Assembly: GCA_963762635.1 (NCBI GenBank)
Contig: CAVXLQ010000003.1
Location: 806,001-870,000 of the forward strand
Direction of reading: 5' to 3'
Source: Tenggerimyces sp963762635
GTDB taxonomy: Bacteria > Actinomycetota > Actinomycetes > Propionibacteriales > Actinopolymorphaceae
Length of the DNA stretch: 64,000 nt
Part shown: in pieces, positions 26,740 to 35,566 of the stretch
Layout of the letters: each line of letters starts with the position of its first letter
How positions within the stretch are numbered: position 1 is the stretch's first letter
Notes under the pieces: generated by a model
What the model saw: the letters and a program-made list of their open reading frames with translations, nothing else
The model's database searches: none
Told to the model about the DNA's origin: nothing
Translations under genes and position numbers: made by a program

Positions 26740-27609
26740 GTGAACGAACGTGTGCTGGAGACGCCCGAGGTCGATCTCGTCTACGACGTCTACGGTCCTC
26801 TGCCGGCCGCGGACGGGCGACCGCCGCTGCTGATGGTCGGCCAACCGATGGACGCGACCGGTTTCGGCACGTTGCGGTCGCACTTCCCCGACCGGACGGT
26901 CGTCACGTACGACCCGCGCGGCCTCGGTCGCAGCAAGCGCAAGGACGGGCGGGTGGACCACACGCCGGAGGTGCAGGCGTTCGACCTGCACGCGATCATC
27001 ACCGAGCTCGGCGTCGGTCCGGTCGAGGTGTTCGGGAGCAGTGGGGGAGCGGTGAGCACGCTCGAGCTGGTGGCGAGCTATCCCGACGACGTGACCGTTC
27101 TCGTCGCGCACGAGCCGCCGATCATCCCACTGCTGCCCGACGCCGAGGCGGCGAAGCGGGCTCAGCAGGGCATGTTGGACGCGTACCAGGCCAAGGGCGC
27201 CGGGGCGGGCCTGGCCACGTTCATCGCGATGACGTCCTGGCAGGGCGAGTTCACCGAGGCGTACTTCGCGCAGCCCGCGCCGGATCCCGCGGCGTATGGC
27301 ATGCCGACCGAGGACGACGGCTCGCGGGACGACCCGCTGCTCTCCGACCGGTCGTTGGCGATCACCGACTACCGCCCCGACTCCGCCGCGCTGGCCGCGT
27401 GCTCGACGCGGGTGCTGATCGGCATGGGGGAGGAGTCGCGCGGCCTGATGACCGGCCGGACGGCGGAGGCGACGGCGTCGTTCCTCGGTCGAGGAGTGAC
27501 GATGTTCCCCAGTCACCACGGCGGGTTCGCGGGCGACGAGTTCGGCTACCCGGGCCAACCCGAAGCGTTCGCGCAACGGCTGCGTGAGGTGCTCGACGGT
27601 TCAGAGTGA
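26740..27609 (+). CDS. alpha/beta hydrolase
   Basis: A 289-aa alpha/beta-hydrolase starting with GTG at 26740, with GGAAGGAG about 10 bp upstream. The nucleophile elbow is VFGSSGGAVSTLELV (Ser near residue 104); the oxyanion region is LLMVGQPMDATGF and the catalytic His lies in MFPSHHGGFAGDE near the C-terminus. It resembles haloalkane dehalogenase/esterase-type fold proteins, but the substrate is not deducible. It is divergent from the SRPBCC gene and overlaps the GNAT gene by 9 bp tail to tail. Confidence 0.9.
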   Translation: MNERVLETPEVDLVYDVYGPLPAADGRPPLLMVGQPMDATGFGTLRSHFPDRTVVTYDPRGLGRSKRKDGRVDHTPEVQAFDLHAIITELGVGPVEVFGSSGGAVSTLELVASYPDDVTVLVAHEPPIIPLLPDAEAAKRAQQGMLDAYQAKGAGAGLATFIAMTSWQGEFTEAYFAQPAPDPAAYGMPTEDDGSRDDPLLSDRSLAITDYRPDSAALAACSTRVLIGMGEESRGLMTGRTAEATASFLGRGVTMFPSHHGGFAGDEFGYPGQPEAFAQRLREVLDGSE

Positions 27610-28500
27610 CCAACCACGAGCGGTTCGGGTGAGCTCCACGAACCCGAGCCGCTCGTACAACGCGAGCTCCGCCGCGTCGCCCGGCGCGGCGTACGTCAGC
27701 AGCCGCTCCACGCGACCCAACGACAGCCACTCGGCTGCCGCGCCGAACAGCCGCGTCGCGATGCCCTTGCGCCGGAACTCCTTCTGGACAAAGAGATTCC
27801 CCACGTCCGCCCAGCCCGCCAACCGGGCCAGCCGCTCGCCGTCGGCGAGGCTCTCCACCTCCAGACAGCCCACCTCGGTGCCCTCGAGGACAGCGGTGAA
27901 GCGCGTCCCGTTCACGCCCACCGACCGTCGCACGGCCAGTCCGTCCAGCGGGGGGCGCGGCAGGTCGGGGACTCGGGCGAGCAGCACGAGCTCGGTGTCG
28001 CCGGTGTGCTTGAAGCCGGCGCGTTCGTAGATCGCGCGAACGTGCGGCCACTGCTCCGGTACGCCGTAGCAGGCCGGCGCGGGCAGCGAGCCGTCCGCGT
28101 ACCGCACGCGCACCTGCCACCTGGCCAGCTGCGCGAGGCACGCGGCGGCCAGCTGGTCGCCGACCGCGGCGACGTCGGCCCAGGGCGACTCCGGCGCCCA
28201 GCAGACCAGCCAGCGGAGCACTCCGGCGCCGCGGTAGTCCTCGCCGACACGCTCGTCCGACCCGTAGCGCTGCAGATGCGCCGCCGCGACCAGGCGTTGC
28301 CGCTGGAACGCCACGAGCGTGACGCGTTCGGCGACCCAGGGATCCTCGATGAACTCGGCCGGCTCGCGCTCGAGCTGGTTGAGCACCGTACTCACCGACA
28401 CCGAGACGCCGGGGACGACGGCCTGGATGTGGGCGTTGACGAGGTGGGTGAGCTGTTCGCGATCGCCGCGATGGAACGGCCGGACCTCGATCGAAGACAT
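27601..28500 (-). CDS. GNAT acetyltransferase with two GNAT-like halves
   Basis: A 299-aa protein from the ATG at 28500 (GGAGGT 7 bp upstream); the open frame continues upstream over the sialidase and is not coding. The C-terminal half (about 185-299) is a clear GNAT domain: VGCLEVESLADGE, DVGNLFVQKEFRRKGIATRL with the acetyl-CoA loop R-R-K-G-I-A, and LALYERLGFVELTRT. The N-terminal half (1-170) looks like a degenerate GNAT copy (VRAIYERAGFKHTGDTELVL). Tandem GNATs such as MshD exist in actinobacteria, but specific identity is not supported. Confidence 0.85.
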   Translation of the reverse strand: MSSIEVRPFHRGDREQLTHLVNAHIQAVVPGVSVSVSTVLNQLEREPAEFIEDPWVAERVTLVAFQRQRLVAAAHLQRYGSDERVGEDYRGAGVLRWLVCWAPESPWADVAAVGDQLAAACLAQLARWQVRVRYADGSLPAPACYGVPEQWPHVRAIYERAGFKHTGDTELVLLARVPDLPRPPLDGLAVRRSVGVNGTRFTAVLEGTEVGCLEVESLADGERLARLAGWADVGNLFVQKEFRRKGIATRLFGAAAEWLSLGRVERLLTYAAPGDAAELALYERLGFVELTRTARGWSL

Positions 28501-28614
28501 GAGCGGACCTCCACGAAACTCTTCGGACCTGGAGGCCGCTACCGGTACGGCACGTCCCGACCCTAACAGCGCGCGGCAGCTTGTGGCCATCGACATTGAC
28601 CTCAACGGAGGCAA

Positions 28615-28634
28615 TCTGTCAGATATCTGACAGA
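28615..28634. promoter_or_regulatory. perfect 20-bp palindrome upstream of sialidase
   Basis: TCTGTCAGATATCTGACAGA, a perfect palindrome in an AT-enriched spot 28 bp before the sialidase ATG. It is the best operator candidate for the FadR-type GntR regulator encoded just after the sialidase. Confidence 0.7.
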
Positions 28635-28662
28635 AGAGATCCAGCGCCGCTGAGGAGCCCTC

Positions 28663-29835
28663 ATGAAGTCGCTGATCCTGCTCACTGCCCTTGTCGTTCC
28701 GCTCGCCGTCGCGCCCGCGCAAGCCGCGCCGGAGCCGCAGGCGTTTGTCCAACAGGTGTTGTTCCGACGGGACACGAACGGGTTCGACTGCTACCGCATC
28801 CCCGCGATCGTCCGCACCAAGCAGGGCACGCTGCTCGCGTTCGCCGAGGCGCGCCGCGACAACGGGCTGAGCTGGTGCAACGACGCCGGTCACATCGACC
28901 TCGTCGTACGCCGTTCGACCGACAACGGCGCGACGTGGGGCCCGGAGATCATGGTCGCGGGCGGTCCCTCCGCTACCCGTGGCAATCCGGTGCCGATCGT
29001 CGTCGACGGCGGCCCGAACGACGGCCGCGTCGTGCTGCTCTCGACGCAGAACCCGTTCGGCCAGAGCACGCCGCGCACGCCGTACGTCCAGTACTCCACC
29101 AAGGCGCAGGACGGCACCGCCTGGACCGCGCCACGGAGCCTCGCCGACGAGATCGACAAGCCGGACTGGGGTTGGTACGCGACCGGCCCCGTGCACGGCA
29201 TCCAGCTGAAGCGCGGTGCCCATGCGGGCCGGCTGATCGGCGGGATGAACGCGGACACCCCGAGCGGCACGATCGCCGGGATCGTCTACAGCGACGACGC
29301 GGGCGACAGCTGGCACCTCGGCGGGACGCGGCCGGGGGCGAGCGCGAGCATCATCCCGCAGGAGCTCAGCCCGCTCGAGCTGGCGGACGGTCGTATCTAC
29401 CTCGCCGCGCGCAACCAGGCGACGGGCGCGCAGTGGCCGCGTGCGTACGCGATCAGCGCCGACGGCGGCGCGACGTTGACGGCTCCGTTCGCGTTCGTGC
29501 CGAACCTCGCCGCGACGCCGCGGGTGCAGGGCTCGACGCTGCGGCTGCACGCGACCGACGAGGGTGATCGCTACAACCGGATCCTGTTCGCGACGCCGAA
29601 CGACCCGACGTTCCGCAAGAACTTGACGATCTACTCGTCGTATGACGAATCGGCAAGCTGGGAAGGCGGAAAGCAGATCACCACTGACCGATCTGGGTAC
29701 TCGGACCTGGTGGAGATCGGCAATGGGCGGGTAGGCGTGCTGTACGAGGCCGGGCTGGAGAGTGGTGACGCTCGCGACGAGATTCGCTTCACGACGTTCA
29801 CCGAAGCCGACCTCGGGCACCGGGACGGGCGCTGA
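28663..29835 (+). CDS. secreted exo-alpha-sialidase
   Basis: A 390-aa GH33-type sialidase that would release terminal sialic acid from glycans outside the cell. Signal peptide residues 1-21 (cleavage after A-Q-A). The catalytic-site Arg motif Y-R-I-P is at 44-47 and four Asp-box-like repeats follow (STDNGATW, SDDAGDSW, SADGGATL, SYDESASW), placing the six-bladed propeller over the whole mature protein. No carbohydrate-binding module or sortase anchor is seen. The downstream GntR gene and the upstream palindrome suggest induction by a sugar, possibly sialic acid (inference). Confidence 0.93.
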   Translation: MKSLILLTALVVPLAVAPAQAAPEPQAFVQQVLFRRDTNGFDCYRIPAIVRTKQGTLLAFAEARRDNGLSWCNDAGHIDLVVRRSTDNGATWGPEIMVAGGPSATRGNPVPIVVDGGPNDGRVVLLSTQNPFGQSTPRTPYVQYSTKAQDGTAWTAPRSLADEIDKPDWGWYATGPVHGIQLKRGAHAGRLIGGMNADTPSGTIAGIVYSDDAGDSWHLGGTRPGASASIIPQELSPLELADGRIYLAARNQATGAQWPRAYAISADGGATLTAPFAFVPNLAATPRVQGSTLRLHATDEGDRYNRILFATPNDPTFRKNLTIYSSYDESASWEGGKQITTDRSGYSDLVEIGNGRVGVLYEAGLESGDARDEIRFTTFTEADLGHRDGR

Positions 29836-29920
29836 CCGCCGCGGAGCTGACGAGTGTCCGTACGGGCAACGCGACGCCGCCAGGTGCCGAGCTGCGACTG
29901 CCGTTCGAGACCATAGGGGG

Positions 29921-30577
29921 ATGAGGACGCCGCTCTATCTCGACGCGCAACGCCGGCTGCGCGAATTCATCCTGGCCGAGAAGCTCGGGCCCGGTGACCC
30001 GCTGCCGGCGGAGTCGCGGCTGGCGCAGGAGCTCGGGATCAGCCGGCTGTCGCTGCGTGAGGCGACGAAGAGCCTGCAGACGTTGGGGATTCTGCAGGCT
30101 CGGGCAGGCCGTGGGTTGTTCGTGAGCTCGTTCAGCTTCGGCCCGATCCTGGAACAGCTGCCGTACAGCGCGGGCGTGGGCGGCAGCTCGCTGGCGGAGG
30201 TCCTGCAGGTCCGCGAGGCGCTCGAGACCGGGCTGGTCGTCGAGGTCGCGCGGCGGATGTCCCCGGAGGACCTGGACGCGCTGGACGCGTTGGTGAGGGA
30301 GATGGCGACCGCGTACGCCGCGGGCGACAGCCTCGCCGACGTGGACCGACGGTTCCACGTGACGCTGTTCGCGCCGTTGGGCAATCCGTTGTTGACGGGG
30401 CTGATCGAGCTGTTCTGGGACCTGTTTCACAAGCTGGAGAAGGAACTCCCGGCCGGCGACCAGCACTCCGTCGACGTGCACCGCGATCTCGTCGCGGCGT
30501 TGCGTTCCGGCGATCCCGGGCAGATGACGCGTGCGGTCAGCGACCACTTCGAGGGGATCCGCCAGTCGCTGGCCTAG
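29921..30577 (+). CDS. GntR/FadR family transcriptional regulator
   Basis: A 218-aa regulator from the ATG at 29921 with AGGGGG upstream. The N-terminal winged helix (1-70) shows LGPGDPLPAESRLAQELGIS and RLSLREATKSLQTLGILQAR. The C-terminal FCD ligand domain (about 85-215) shows LQVREALETGLVVEVARRMS and DVDRRFHVTLF with the metal-binding D-x3-H and later His residues (DQHSVDVHRDLV, AVSDHFEGI). It is in the same direction as the sialidase, 85 bp downstream; probable controller of it. Its end overlaps thiI by 4 bp tail to tail. Confidence 0.92.
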   Translation: MRTPLYLDAQRRLREFILAEKLGPGDPLPAESRLAQELGISRLSLREATKSLQTLGILQARAGRGLFVSSFSFGPILEQLPYSAGVGGSSLAEVLQVREALETGLVVEVARRMSPEDLDALDALVREMATAYAAGDSLADVDRRFHVTLFAPLGNPLLTGLIELFWDLFHKLEKELPAGDQHSVDVHRDLVAALRSGDPGQMTRAVSDHFEGIRQSLA

Positions 30578-31746
30578 GCCGCCTTCTCCTTGGCGGGGAA
30601 CTCGTGCAGCTTGGCGCTCGCGATGAGCTCCTCGACGATCGGGTCGAGCTCGAGTCTGCGTTCGATCTTCTCCAGCTGCGGCACCTCGGCGCGCGTCTCG
30701 GCGAGCGGTGAGGCGAACAGCGTGCAGCAGTCCTCGTCGGGCAGGATCGAGATCTCGGCGGTGCCGATGCGTTTGGCCTCGGCGACGATCTCCGACTTGT
30801 CCCAGCCCAGAAGGGGCCGAAGCAACGGGAGCTCGGCGGCGTCCTCGACCGCGACCAGGTTGGCGAGCGTCTGGCTCGACACCTGGCCGAGCGAGTCGCC
30901 GGTGATCAACGCGTCGGCGCCGATCTGCTTGGCGAGGTAGGAAGCCGTACGGACCATCAACCTGCGCTGCGCGAGCACCTGCAGATTGCCGGCGCCGGCG
31001 GTCGCGAGGGAGCGCTGGGCGTTGCCGAACGAGACGACCCAGAGCCGCGAGCCGCCGCCGCGGAACCTGTCCAGCTTGGTGACGAGCCCGTACGCCTTGT
31101 AGATCGACTGTGGGCTGGTGAACGGCATGCCGGAGAAGTGCACGTAGTCGCTCGCGAGGCCGCGGCGCATCGCGCGGTAACCCGCGACGGGGGAGTCGTA
31201 GCCGCCGGACAGCAGCGTGAGCGCGCGGCCGTTGACGCCGACCGGGAGGCCGCCCTGGCCGGGCAGCTTCTCGGTGTAGAGCAGGGCTTCGTACCGGTCG
31301 ACCTCGATGCCCACCTCGACGTCGGGGTTGCTCAGGTCGACCTTGAGGCCGAGCCGCTCGCGGACGTGGTCGCCGACGCGTACGGCGATCGCGTGCGAGT
31401 CGGCCTCGAAGCCCTTCCAGCGCCTTCGCGGCCTGAGCGCGAACGTGCTGCCCGGCTCGTACGCGCGCAGCAGGTCGACGGTGCCTCGTTCGATCGCCCG
31501 GAGCGTCGGTTTGACCATCGCGGCGCGGTGCACCAGCGCGAGCCCGAGCACGAGCTGGCCGCGCTCGATCAGCACGTCCAGCGGGGCGCCCTGGACCACG
31601 AGCACGCCGTTGCGGCGACGGATGGCGATGTCGGGCAGGTCGGCCAGGGTGTTGTGGAGGTTGCGGAGGAGGACCTCCTCGAACCGCCACCTGTTGCGCC
31701 CCTTGAGTGCCAGCTCGCCGTACTTGAGCACGACACACGGTTGCAT
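30574..31746 (-). CDS. thiI: tRNA uridine 4-sulfurtransferase
   Basis: Makes 4-thiouridine in tRNA and can supply sulfur for thiamine. At 390 aa it has a ferredoxin-like/THUMP N-terminus (CVVLKYGELALKGRNRWRFE; THUMP about 60-165) and a PP-loop ATPase domain with TLLSGGYDSPVAGYRAMRRG (about 182-201). The C-terminal rhodanese domain of enteric ThiI is absent, as in many Gram-positives, so sulfur must come by another route; a C-C pair (DEDCCTLF) lies in the PP-loop domain. Start ATG at 31746; divergent from DUF3046. Confidence 0.94.
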   Translation of the reverse strand: MQPCVVLKYGELALKGRNRWRFEEVLLRNLHNTLADLPDIAIRRRNGVLVVQGAPLDVLIERGQLVLGLALVHRAAMVKPTLRAIERGTVDLLRAYEPGSTFALRPRRRWKGFEADSHAIAVRVGDHVRERLGLKVDLSNPDVEVGIEVDRYEALLYTEKLPGQGGLPVGVNGRALTLLSGGYDSPVAGYRAMRRGLASDYVHFSGMPFTSPQSIYKAYGLVTKLDRFRGGGSRLWVVSFGNAQRSLATAGAGNLQVLAQRRLMVRTASYLAKQIGADALITGDSLGQVSSQTLANLVAVEDAAELPLLRPLLGWDKSEIVAEAKRIGTAEISILPDEDCCTLFASPLAETRAEVPQLEKIERRLELDPIVEELIASAKLHEFPAKEKAA

Positions 31747-31827
31747 CTTGCGCGTCCTTGTCTAGGCGGGTTCGTACCTATGGTCCGCCCGGTCATCGCG
31801 TCGCGCCAGTGCGGTAATACTGGGCTG

Positions 31828-32022
31828 GTGCGACTGACGGAGTTCTGGCGGCGGATGGACCACCATCTCGGCGCGACCTATGCGCGTACGTGGGCGCGCG
31901 ATCACGTCATCGCCGAGCTTGGTGAGCGTACCGTCCAGCAGGCTCTGGACGGCGGGACGCCCGCCAAAGAGGTGTGGCGCGCGGTGTGGGGGAGCCTGGG
32001 TTTGCCGGCTTCGGAGCGGTAG
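31828..32022 (+). CDS. DUF3046 family small protein
   Basis: A 64-aa protein starting with GTG at 31828: RLTEFWRRMDHHLGATYART, then ending VWRAVWGSLGLPASER. This is the small helical DUF3046 family conserved just upstream of recA across actinobacteria; function unknown. The gene order here (DUF3046-recA-recX) matches that conserved arrangement. No membrane segment is present. Confidence 0.88.
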   Translation: MRLTEFWRRMDHHLGATYARTWARDHVIAELGERTVQQALDGGTPAKEVWRAVWGSLGLPASER

Positions 32023-32050
32023 GCACGACGTTCGGCGTGTCGGATTTCGT

Positions 32051-32066
32051 TCGAACGCCTGTTCGG
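32051..32066. promoter_or_regulatory. LexA SOS box upstream of recA
   Basis: TCGAACGCCTGTTCGG matches the actinobacterial SOS consensus TCGAAC-N4-GTTCGA at 15 of 16 positions (11 of 12 informative bases). It lies about 190 bp before the recA ATG, so LexA-controlled induction of recA by DNA damage is expected. Confidence 0.85.
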
Positions 32067-32079
32067 CATACTCTGCAGC

Positions 32080-32140
32080 TGTGGACATCTCGCGGGCCGG
32101 CATTTTGTCCACAACCGATCGATTCGCAGCGTTGTCCACA
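32080..32140. repeat. three DnaA-box-like 9-mers in the recA leader
   Basis: TGTGGACAT at 32080 (inverted), TTGTCCACA at 32105 and TTGTCCACA at 32132. The last two are perfect matches to the actinobacterial DnaA box and are 27 bp apart, the same pitch as the pair at 3859-3894. They may let DnaA influence recA transcription, or belong to a dispersed repeat; this is inferred. Confidence 0.6.
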
Positions 32141-32243
32141 GCTTCTCCGACCGCCGTCAGGGTTGTCGGTGGCTCGGTCTAACGTCGCGGATGTGACGAC
32201 GAAAAAGACGCGGGCTCCACGACGGGCCCCCGACCCGAACGGG

Positions 32244-33305
32244 ATGGCCAGCATGGCGGCTCAAGATCGCGACAAGGCGCTCGATACCGCGCTCGCCCAA
32301 ATCGAGCGGCAGTACGGCAAGGGCGCGGTCATGCGTCTCGGCGACGAAGGACGCGCCCCGATCGAGGTGATCCCGACGGGCGCGATCGCGCTCGACGTGG
32401 CGCTCGGCATCGGCGGTCTCCCGCGCGGCCGCGTCGTGGAGATCTACGGGCCGGAGTCCTCCGGTAAGACCACGCTCGCGCTGCACGCGGTGGCGAACGC
32501 CCAGGCCGGCGGCGGCGTGGCCGGGTTCATCGACGCGGAGCACGCGCTCGACCCGGAGTACGCGAAGAAGCTGGGCGTCGACACCGACGCGCTGCTCGTC
32601 TCGCAGCCGGACAGCGGTGAGCAGGCGCTGGAGATCGCGGACATGCTGATCCGTTCCGGCGCGCTCGACATCGTGGTGATCGACTCCGTCGCCGCGCTCG
32701 TGCCGCGGGCGGAGATCGACGGCGAGATGGGCGACAGCCACGTCGGTCTGCAGGCCCGGTTGATGAGCCAGGCGCTGCGCAAGCTGACCGGTGCGATCAA
32801 CTCGTCCAAGACGACGGTGATCTTCATCAACCAGCTGCGTGAGAAGGTCGGCGTGATGTTCGGCTCGCCGGAGACGACGACCGGTGGCAAGGCGTTGAAG
32901 TTCTACGCCTCGGTGCGGCTGGACGTGCGCCGGATCGAGACGCTGAAGGACGGCCAGGACGCGGTCGGCAACCGGGTGCGGGTCAAGGTCGTGAAGAACA
33001 AGGTGGCCCCGCCGTTCCGGCAGGCCGAGTTCGACGTGCTGTTCGGCGAGGGCATCAGCCGCGAGGGCAGCCTGGTCGACCTCGGCGTGGAGAACGGCAT
33101 CGTGCGCAAGGCTGGTGCTTGGTACACCTACGAGGGTGACCAGCTCGGGCAGGGCAAGGAGAACGCGCGGAAGTTCCTGAAGGACAACCCCGAGATCGCC
33201 AACGAGATCGAGAAGAAGATCAAGGAGAAGCTCGGCATCGGCCCCCGCCTCGACAACCCCGCCGACGCCCCCGCCGACGCGGGCGAGCCGCCGGTCGACT
33301 TCTGA
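32244..33305 (+). CDS. recA: recombinase RecA
   Basis: Central protein of homologous recombination and the SOS response: ATP-dependent strand exchange and LexA co-protease. 353 aa from the ATG at 32244; a second ATG 9 bp later and a GTG at 32193 are alternatives because no ribosome binding site is decisive. Walker A GPESSGKTT is at about 69-77, Walker B in DIVVIDSVAALVPRAE, loop L2 in FGSPETTTGGKALKFY, and the acidic C-terminal tail ends DAGEPPVDF. The promoter region has an SOS box and DnaA-box-like repeats. Confidence 0.98.
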   Translation: MASMAAQDRDKALDTALAQIERQYGKGAVMRLGDEGRAPIEVIPTGAIALDVALGIGGLPRGRVVEIYGPESSGKTTLALHAVANAQAGGGVAGFIDAEHALDPEYAKKLGVDTDALLVSQPDSGEQALEIADMLIRSGALDIVVIDSVAALVPRAEIDGEMGDSHVGLQARLMSQALRKLTGAINSSKTTVIFINQLREKVGVMFGSPETTTGGKALKFYASVRLDVRRIETLKDGQDAVGNRVRVKVVKNKVAPPFRQAEFDVLFGEGISREGSLVDLGVENGIVRKAGAWYTYEGDQLGQGKENARKFLKDNPEIANEIEKKIKEKLGIGPRLDNPADAPADAGEPPVDF

Positions 33306-34041
33306 GCAGTCCGATGAACGTGCGGCCTGGCGCAGCCACCTCCCCGACTCCCTCCTCGGGCAAGTGGCCCCGCCAGGCCGCGCCCCTTTCCCCGGTGGCC
33401 AGACGGGACCTCGCCGAGGCTGCCGCAGCACGCGTGCATGTCGCCGAGGCGACCGCACGCCCGCACCCGCGGGCAGCGAGAGCGGCGACAGCAGAGATCG
33501 TCCGCCCCCACCACGTCGACGCGGCCGCATGCCCACGCCGGCGGCCGGCCGCCACCGATGGCGACTCGTCCCGGCCGCGACGCTCCCATGTGCTCGCGGA
33601 TGCCGCGACGACCTCGCAAGCGCCCACCAACCCAATCCGCCACCTCCGCCTCAGCCTCTGCGATGCCGATGCGGCATCGCGGCCACGGTGGTGGCTGGCC
33701 GCCAGCGATGGCGACTCGTCTCGGCTGCGGCACTCCCGAGTGCCCGAGGCTGCCCTGACGATCTCGCCAGCACCCAACCCACCGGCACCAAGCCGCCACT
33801 CTCGCGCCGCCGCGGCCGTCGGCCGCCACCCCGCAGCCGGCGGGCCGGGTCGGCTGCCGCCACCGATGGCGGCGATCTCGTCAGCACGCACCAGCCCACC
33901 GATACCAATCAGCCACCTTCACCTCCGCGATGCCGATGCGGCATCGCGGCCACGGTGGTGGCTGGCCGCCAGCGATGACCACTCGTCTCGGCTGCGGCAC
34001 TCCCGCACCTCCTCCCTCCCTCTCAGCTCGGTGGTGGCGTG
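33306..34041. repeat. non-coding recA-recX spacer with degenerate tandem repeats
   Basis: A 736-bp gap where recX usually follows recA closely. A 78-bp segment at 33661-33738 recurs at 33928-34005 with two mismatches, offset 267 bp. Weaker copies of the same core (GGCCGCCACCGATGGCGACT and variants) occur near 33548, 33698 and 33852, giving a degenerate unit of roughly 130-155 bp. Frames on both strands stay open only because of the base composition, and their translations are Pro/Arg/Ala-rich and change frame between units, so I call no gene here. Confidence 0.65.
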
Positions 34042-34629
34042 ATGGCTGGCCGTCGTTTCTCCGATCGCAAGGCGCGGACCAAGGCGGCTCCTCCTGACGA
34101 GCTCGACGAGAAGCTCCAGTCCGACCCGGCCTCCGTCGCTCGCTCCGTCGTGCTCCGGCAGCTCGCCCTCCAACCTCGCACCCGTGCCGAGCTGGCGAAG
34201 GCGCTGGAGCGGAAGGGCGTACCCGACGAGGTGGCGGACGAGGTGCTGAGCCGGTTCAGCGATGTGGGGCTGATCGACGACGCGGCGTTCGCGCAAGCCT
34301 GGGTCGAGTCCAGACATGCGGGCCGTGGGCTGGCCAAACGAGCACTCGCCTACGAGCTGAGGAGGCGCGGCGTCGATGACGAGGACGTCAATGAGGCCGT
34401 GGATCAGCTCGCTCCGGAGACCGAGCTCGCCACGGCGCGGGCGCTGGTGGCCAAGAAGCTTCGCGGCACGCAGCAGCTCGAGCCGCAGGCGCGGGTGAGG
34501 CGGCTGGCGGGGATGCTCGCGCGGAAGGGGTACGCGCCCAGCCTCGCGGTGAGGGTCGTTCGCGAGGCGCTCGCCGGGGAGGACACCGAAGAGCTGCTCG
34601 ATCATCTCGAGCTCGAGGACGACCGCTAG
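34042..34629 (+). CDS. recX: regulatory protein RecX
   Basis: A modulator that binds RecA filaments and limits recombinase activity. 195 aa from the ATG at 34042; the GTG directly before it is an alternative. Three-helix repeats are visible (VARSVVLRQLALQPRTRAEL, GVPDEVADEVLSRFSDVGLI, DDAAFAQAWVESRHAGRGLA, ALAYELRRRGVDDEDVNEAV), covering about 35-185. It is on the same strand as recA but separated by a 736-bp repeat tract, so it may need its own promoter. Confidence 0.93.
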   Translation: MAGRRFSDRKARTKAAPPDELDEKLQSDPASVARSVVLRQLALQPRTRAELAKALERKGVPDEVADEVLSRFSDVGLIDDAAFAQAWVESRHAGRGLAKRALAYELRRRGVDDEDVNEAVDQLAPETELATARALVAKKLRGTQQLEPQARVRRLAGMLARKGYAPSLAVRVVREALAGEDTEELLDHLELEDDR

Positions 34630-35483
34630 CCCCGTTCGCGGTGCACCGCCACGCCCAGCACCACGAGGGCGATGCCGGCCAGCTCGGCCCAGGTCGGCAC
34701 CTGGCGGAGCACGATCACCCCGATCAACGTCGCGGTCGCCGGCAGCAGCGCCAGCAGGAGGGCGAAGGTCGCGCGCGGCAGGCGGGCCATCGCGAGCTGG
34801 TCGCACACGTACGGGATCACCGACGAGCAGACTCCCACCGCCACGCCCGCGCCGAGCAGGGCCCAGGACGCGAACGCGGGCAGCGCAGGCGTCAACCCCA
34901 ACGGCGTCACCACCACGGCGGCCACCAGCATTGCCACGCCCAGCCGGTCGATCCCCGCCCGACCACCATCGGCCGCGAGCCGATGCCCGAGCACGATGTA
35001 GAGCACGAACAGCGCGCAGTTCGCGAACGCCAAGGCCACCCCCAACGGCGACCCGGCCCACCGTACGTCCACCAGCAACGCCACCCCGCCGACGGCGAGA
35101 ACCAGCGCCGCCACGTTCCGCCACGACCGCAGCCCCACCGCCGCCAGCACGATCGGTCCCAGGAACTCCAGCGCCCCGACCGTCGACAGCGGCAACCGCG
35201 CGATCGCCAGGTAGAAGCACACGTTCATCGCGCCGAGCACCAGGCCCATCGCCAGCAACAGCCACCGCGACCGCCACGAGGCGGCGGCGAACGCCCGCCA
35301 GGGCCGGCGCCACAAGGCGAACACCACCGCCGCGGAAGCGATCCGCAGCCAAGCCACGCCGAGCGCGTCCACCCGCGTGAAGAGCAACACGGCGAACGCC
35401 GGCCCGAGGTAGTGGAACACCGCGCTGACCCCGAAGTACGCCTGCGCCGGCACCCGGTGCCGCGTCACCGCCGGAAGATTCAC
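34626..35483 (-). CDS. EamA/DMT family permease (RhtA-like exporter)
   Basis: Membrane exporter of 285 aa from the GTG at 35483; starts at 35534 or 35573 are possible but would crowd the divergent gene. About ten hydrophobic helices form two EamA repeats (WLRIASAAVVFALWRRPWRA, LGAMNVCFYLAIARLPLSTV, GALEFLGPIVLAAVG; second half VLLALLPATATLIGVIVLRQ). The pattern AIARLPLSTVGALEFLGPI is typical of the RhtA threonine/homoserine exporter group. It is divergent from an Lrp/AsnC regulator, a common pairing for amino-acid exporters. Confidence 0.9.
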   Translation of the reverse strand: MNLPAVTRHRVPAQAYFGVSAVFHYLGPAFAVLLFTRVDALGVAWLRIASAAVVFALWRRPWRAFAAASWRSRWLLLAMGLVLGAMNVCFYLAIARLPLSTVGALEFLGPIVLAAVGLRSWRNVAALVLAVGGVALLVDVRWAGSPLGVALAFANCALFVLYIVLGHRLAADGGRAGIDRLGVAMLVAAVVVTPLGLTPALPAFASWALLGAGVAVGVCSSVIPYVCDQLAMARLPRATFALLLALLPATATLIGVIVLRQVPTWAELAGIALVVLGVAVHRERG

Positions 35484-35566
35484 GCCCACCAGCCTCGCTG
35501 AACCCGGCAGGCCCAACCATGGCAAGATCGTCATCCCAAGCAGCAACGGCTTCAAGGATCGAAAGC

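Noticed and set aside
31974..32243. Longer RecA start upstream of 32244
   Set aside because: The extension crosses the SOS box and DnaA-like repeats and has no RecA homology.
33128..34042. Several open frames on both strands in the recA-recX gap
   Set aside because: Translations are low-complexity and the internal DNA repeats fall in different frames, so no consistent protein is encoded.
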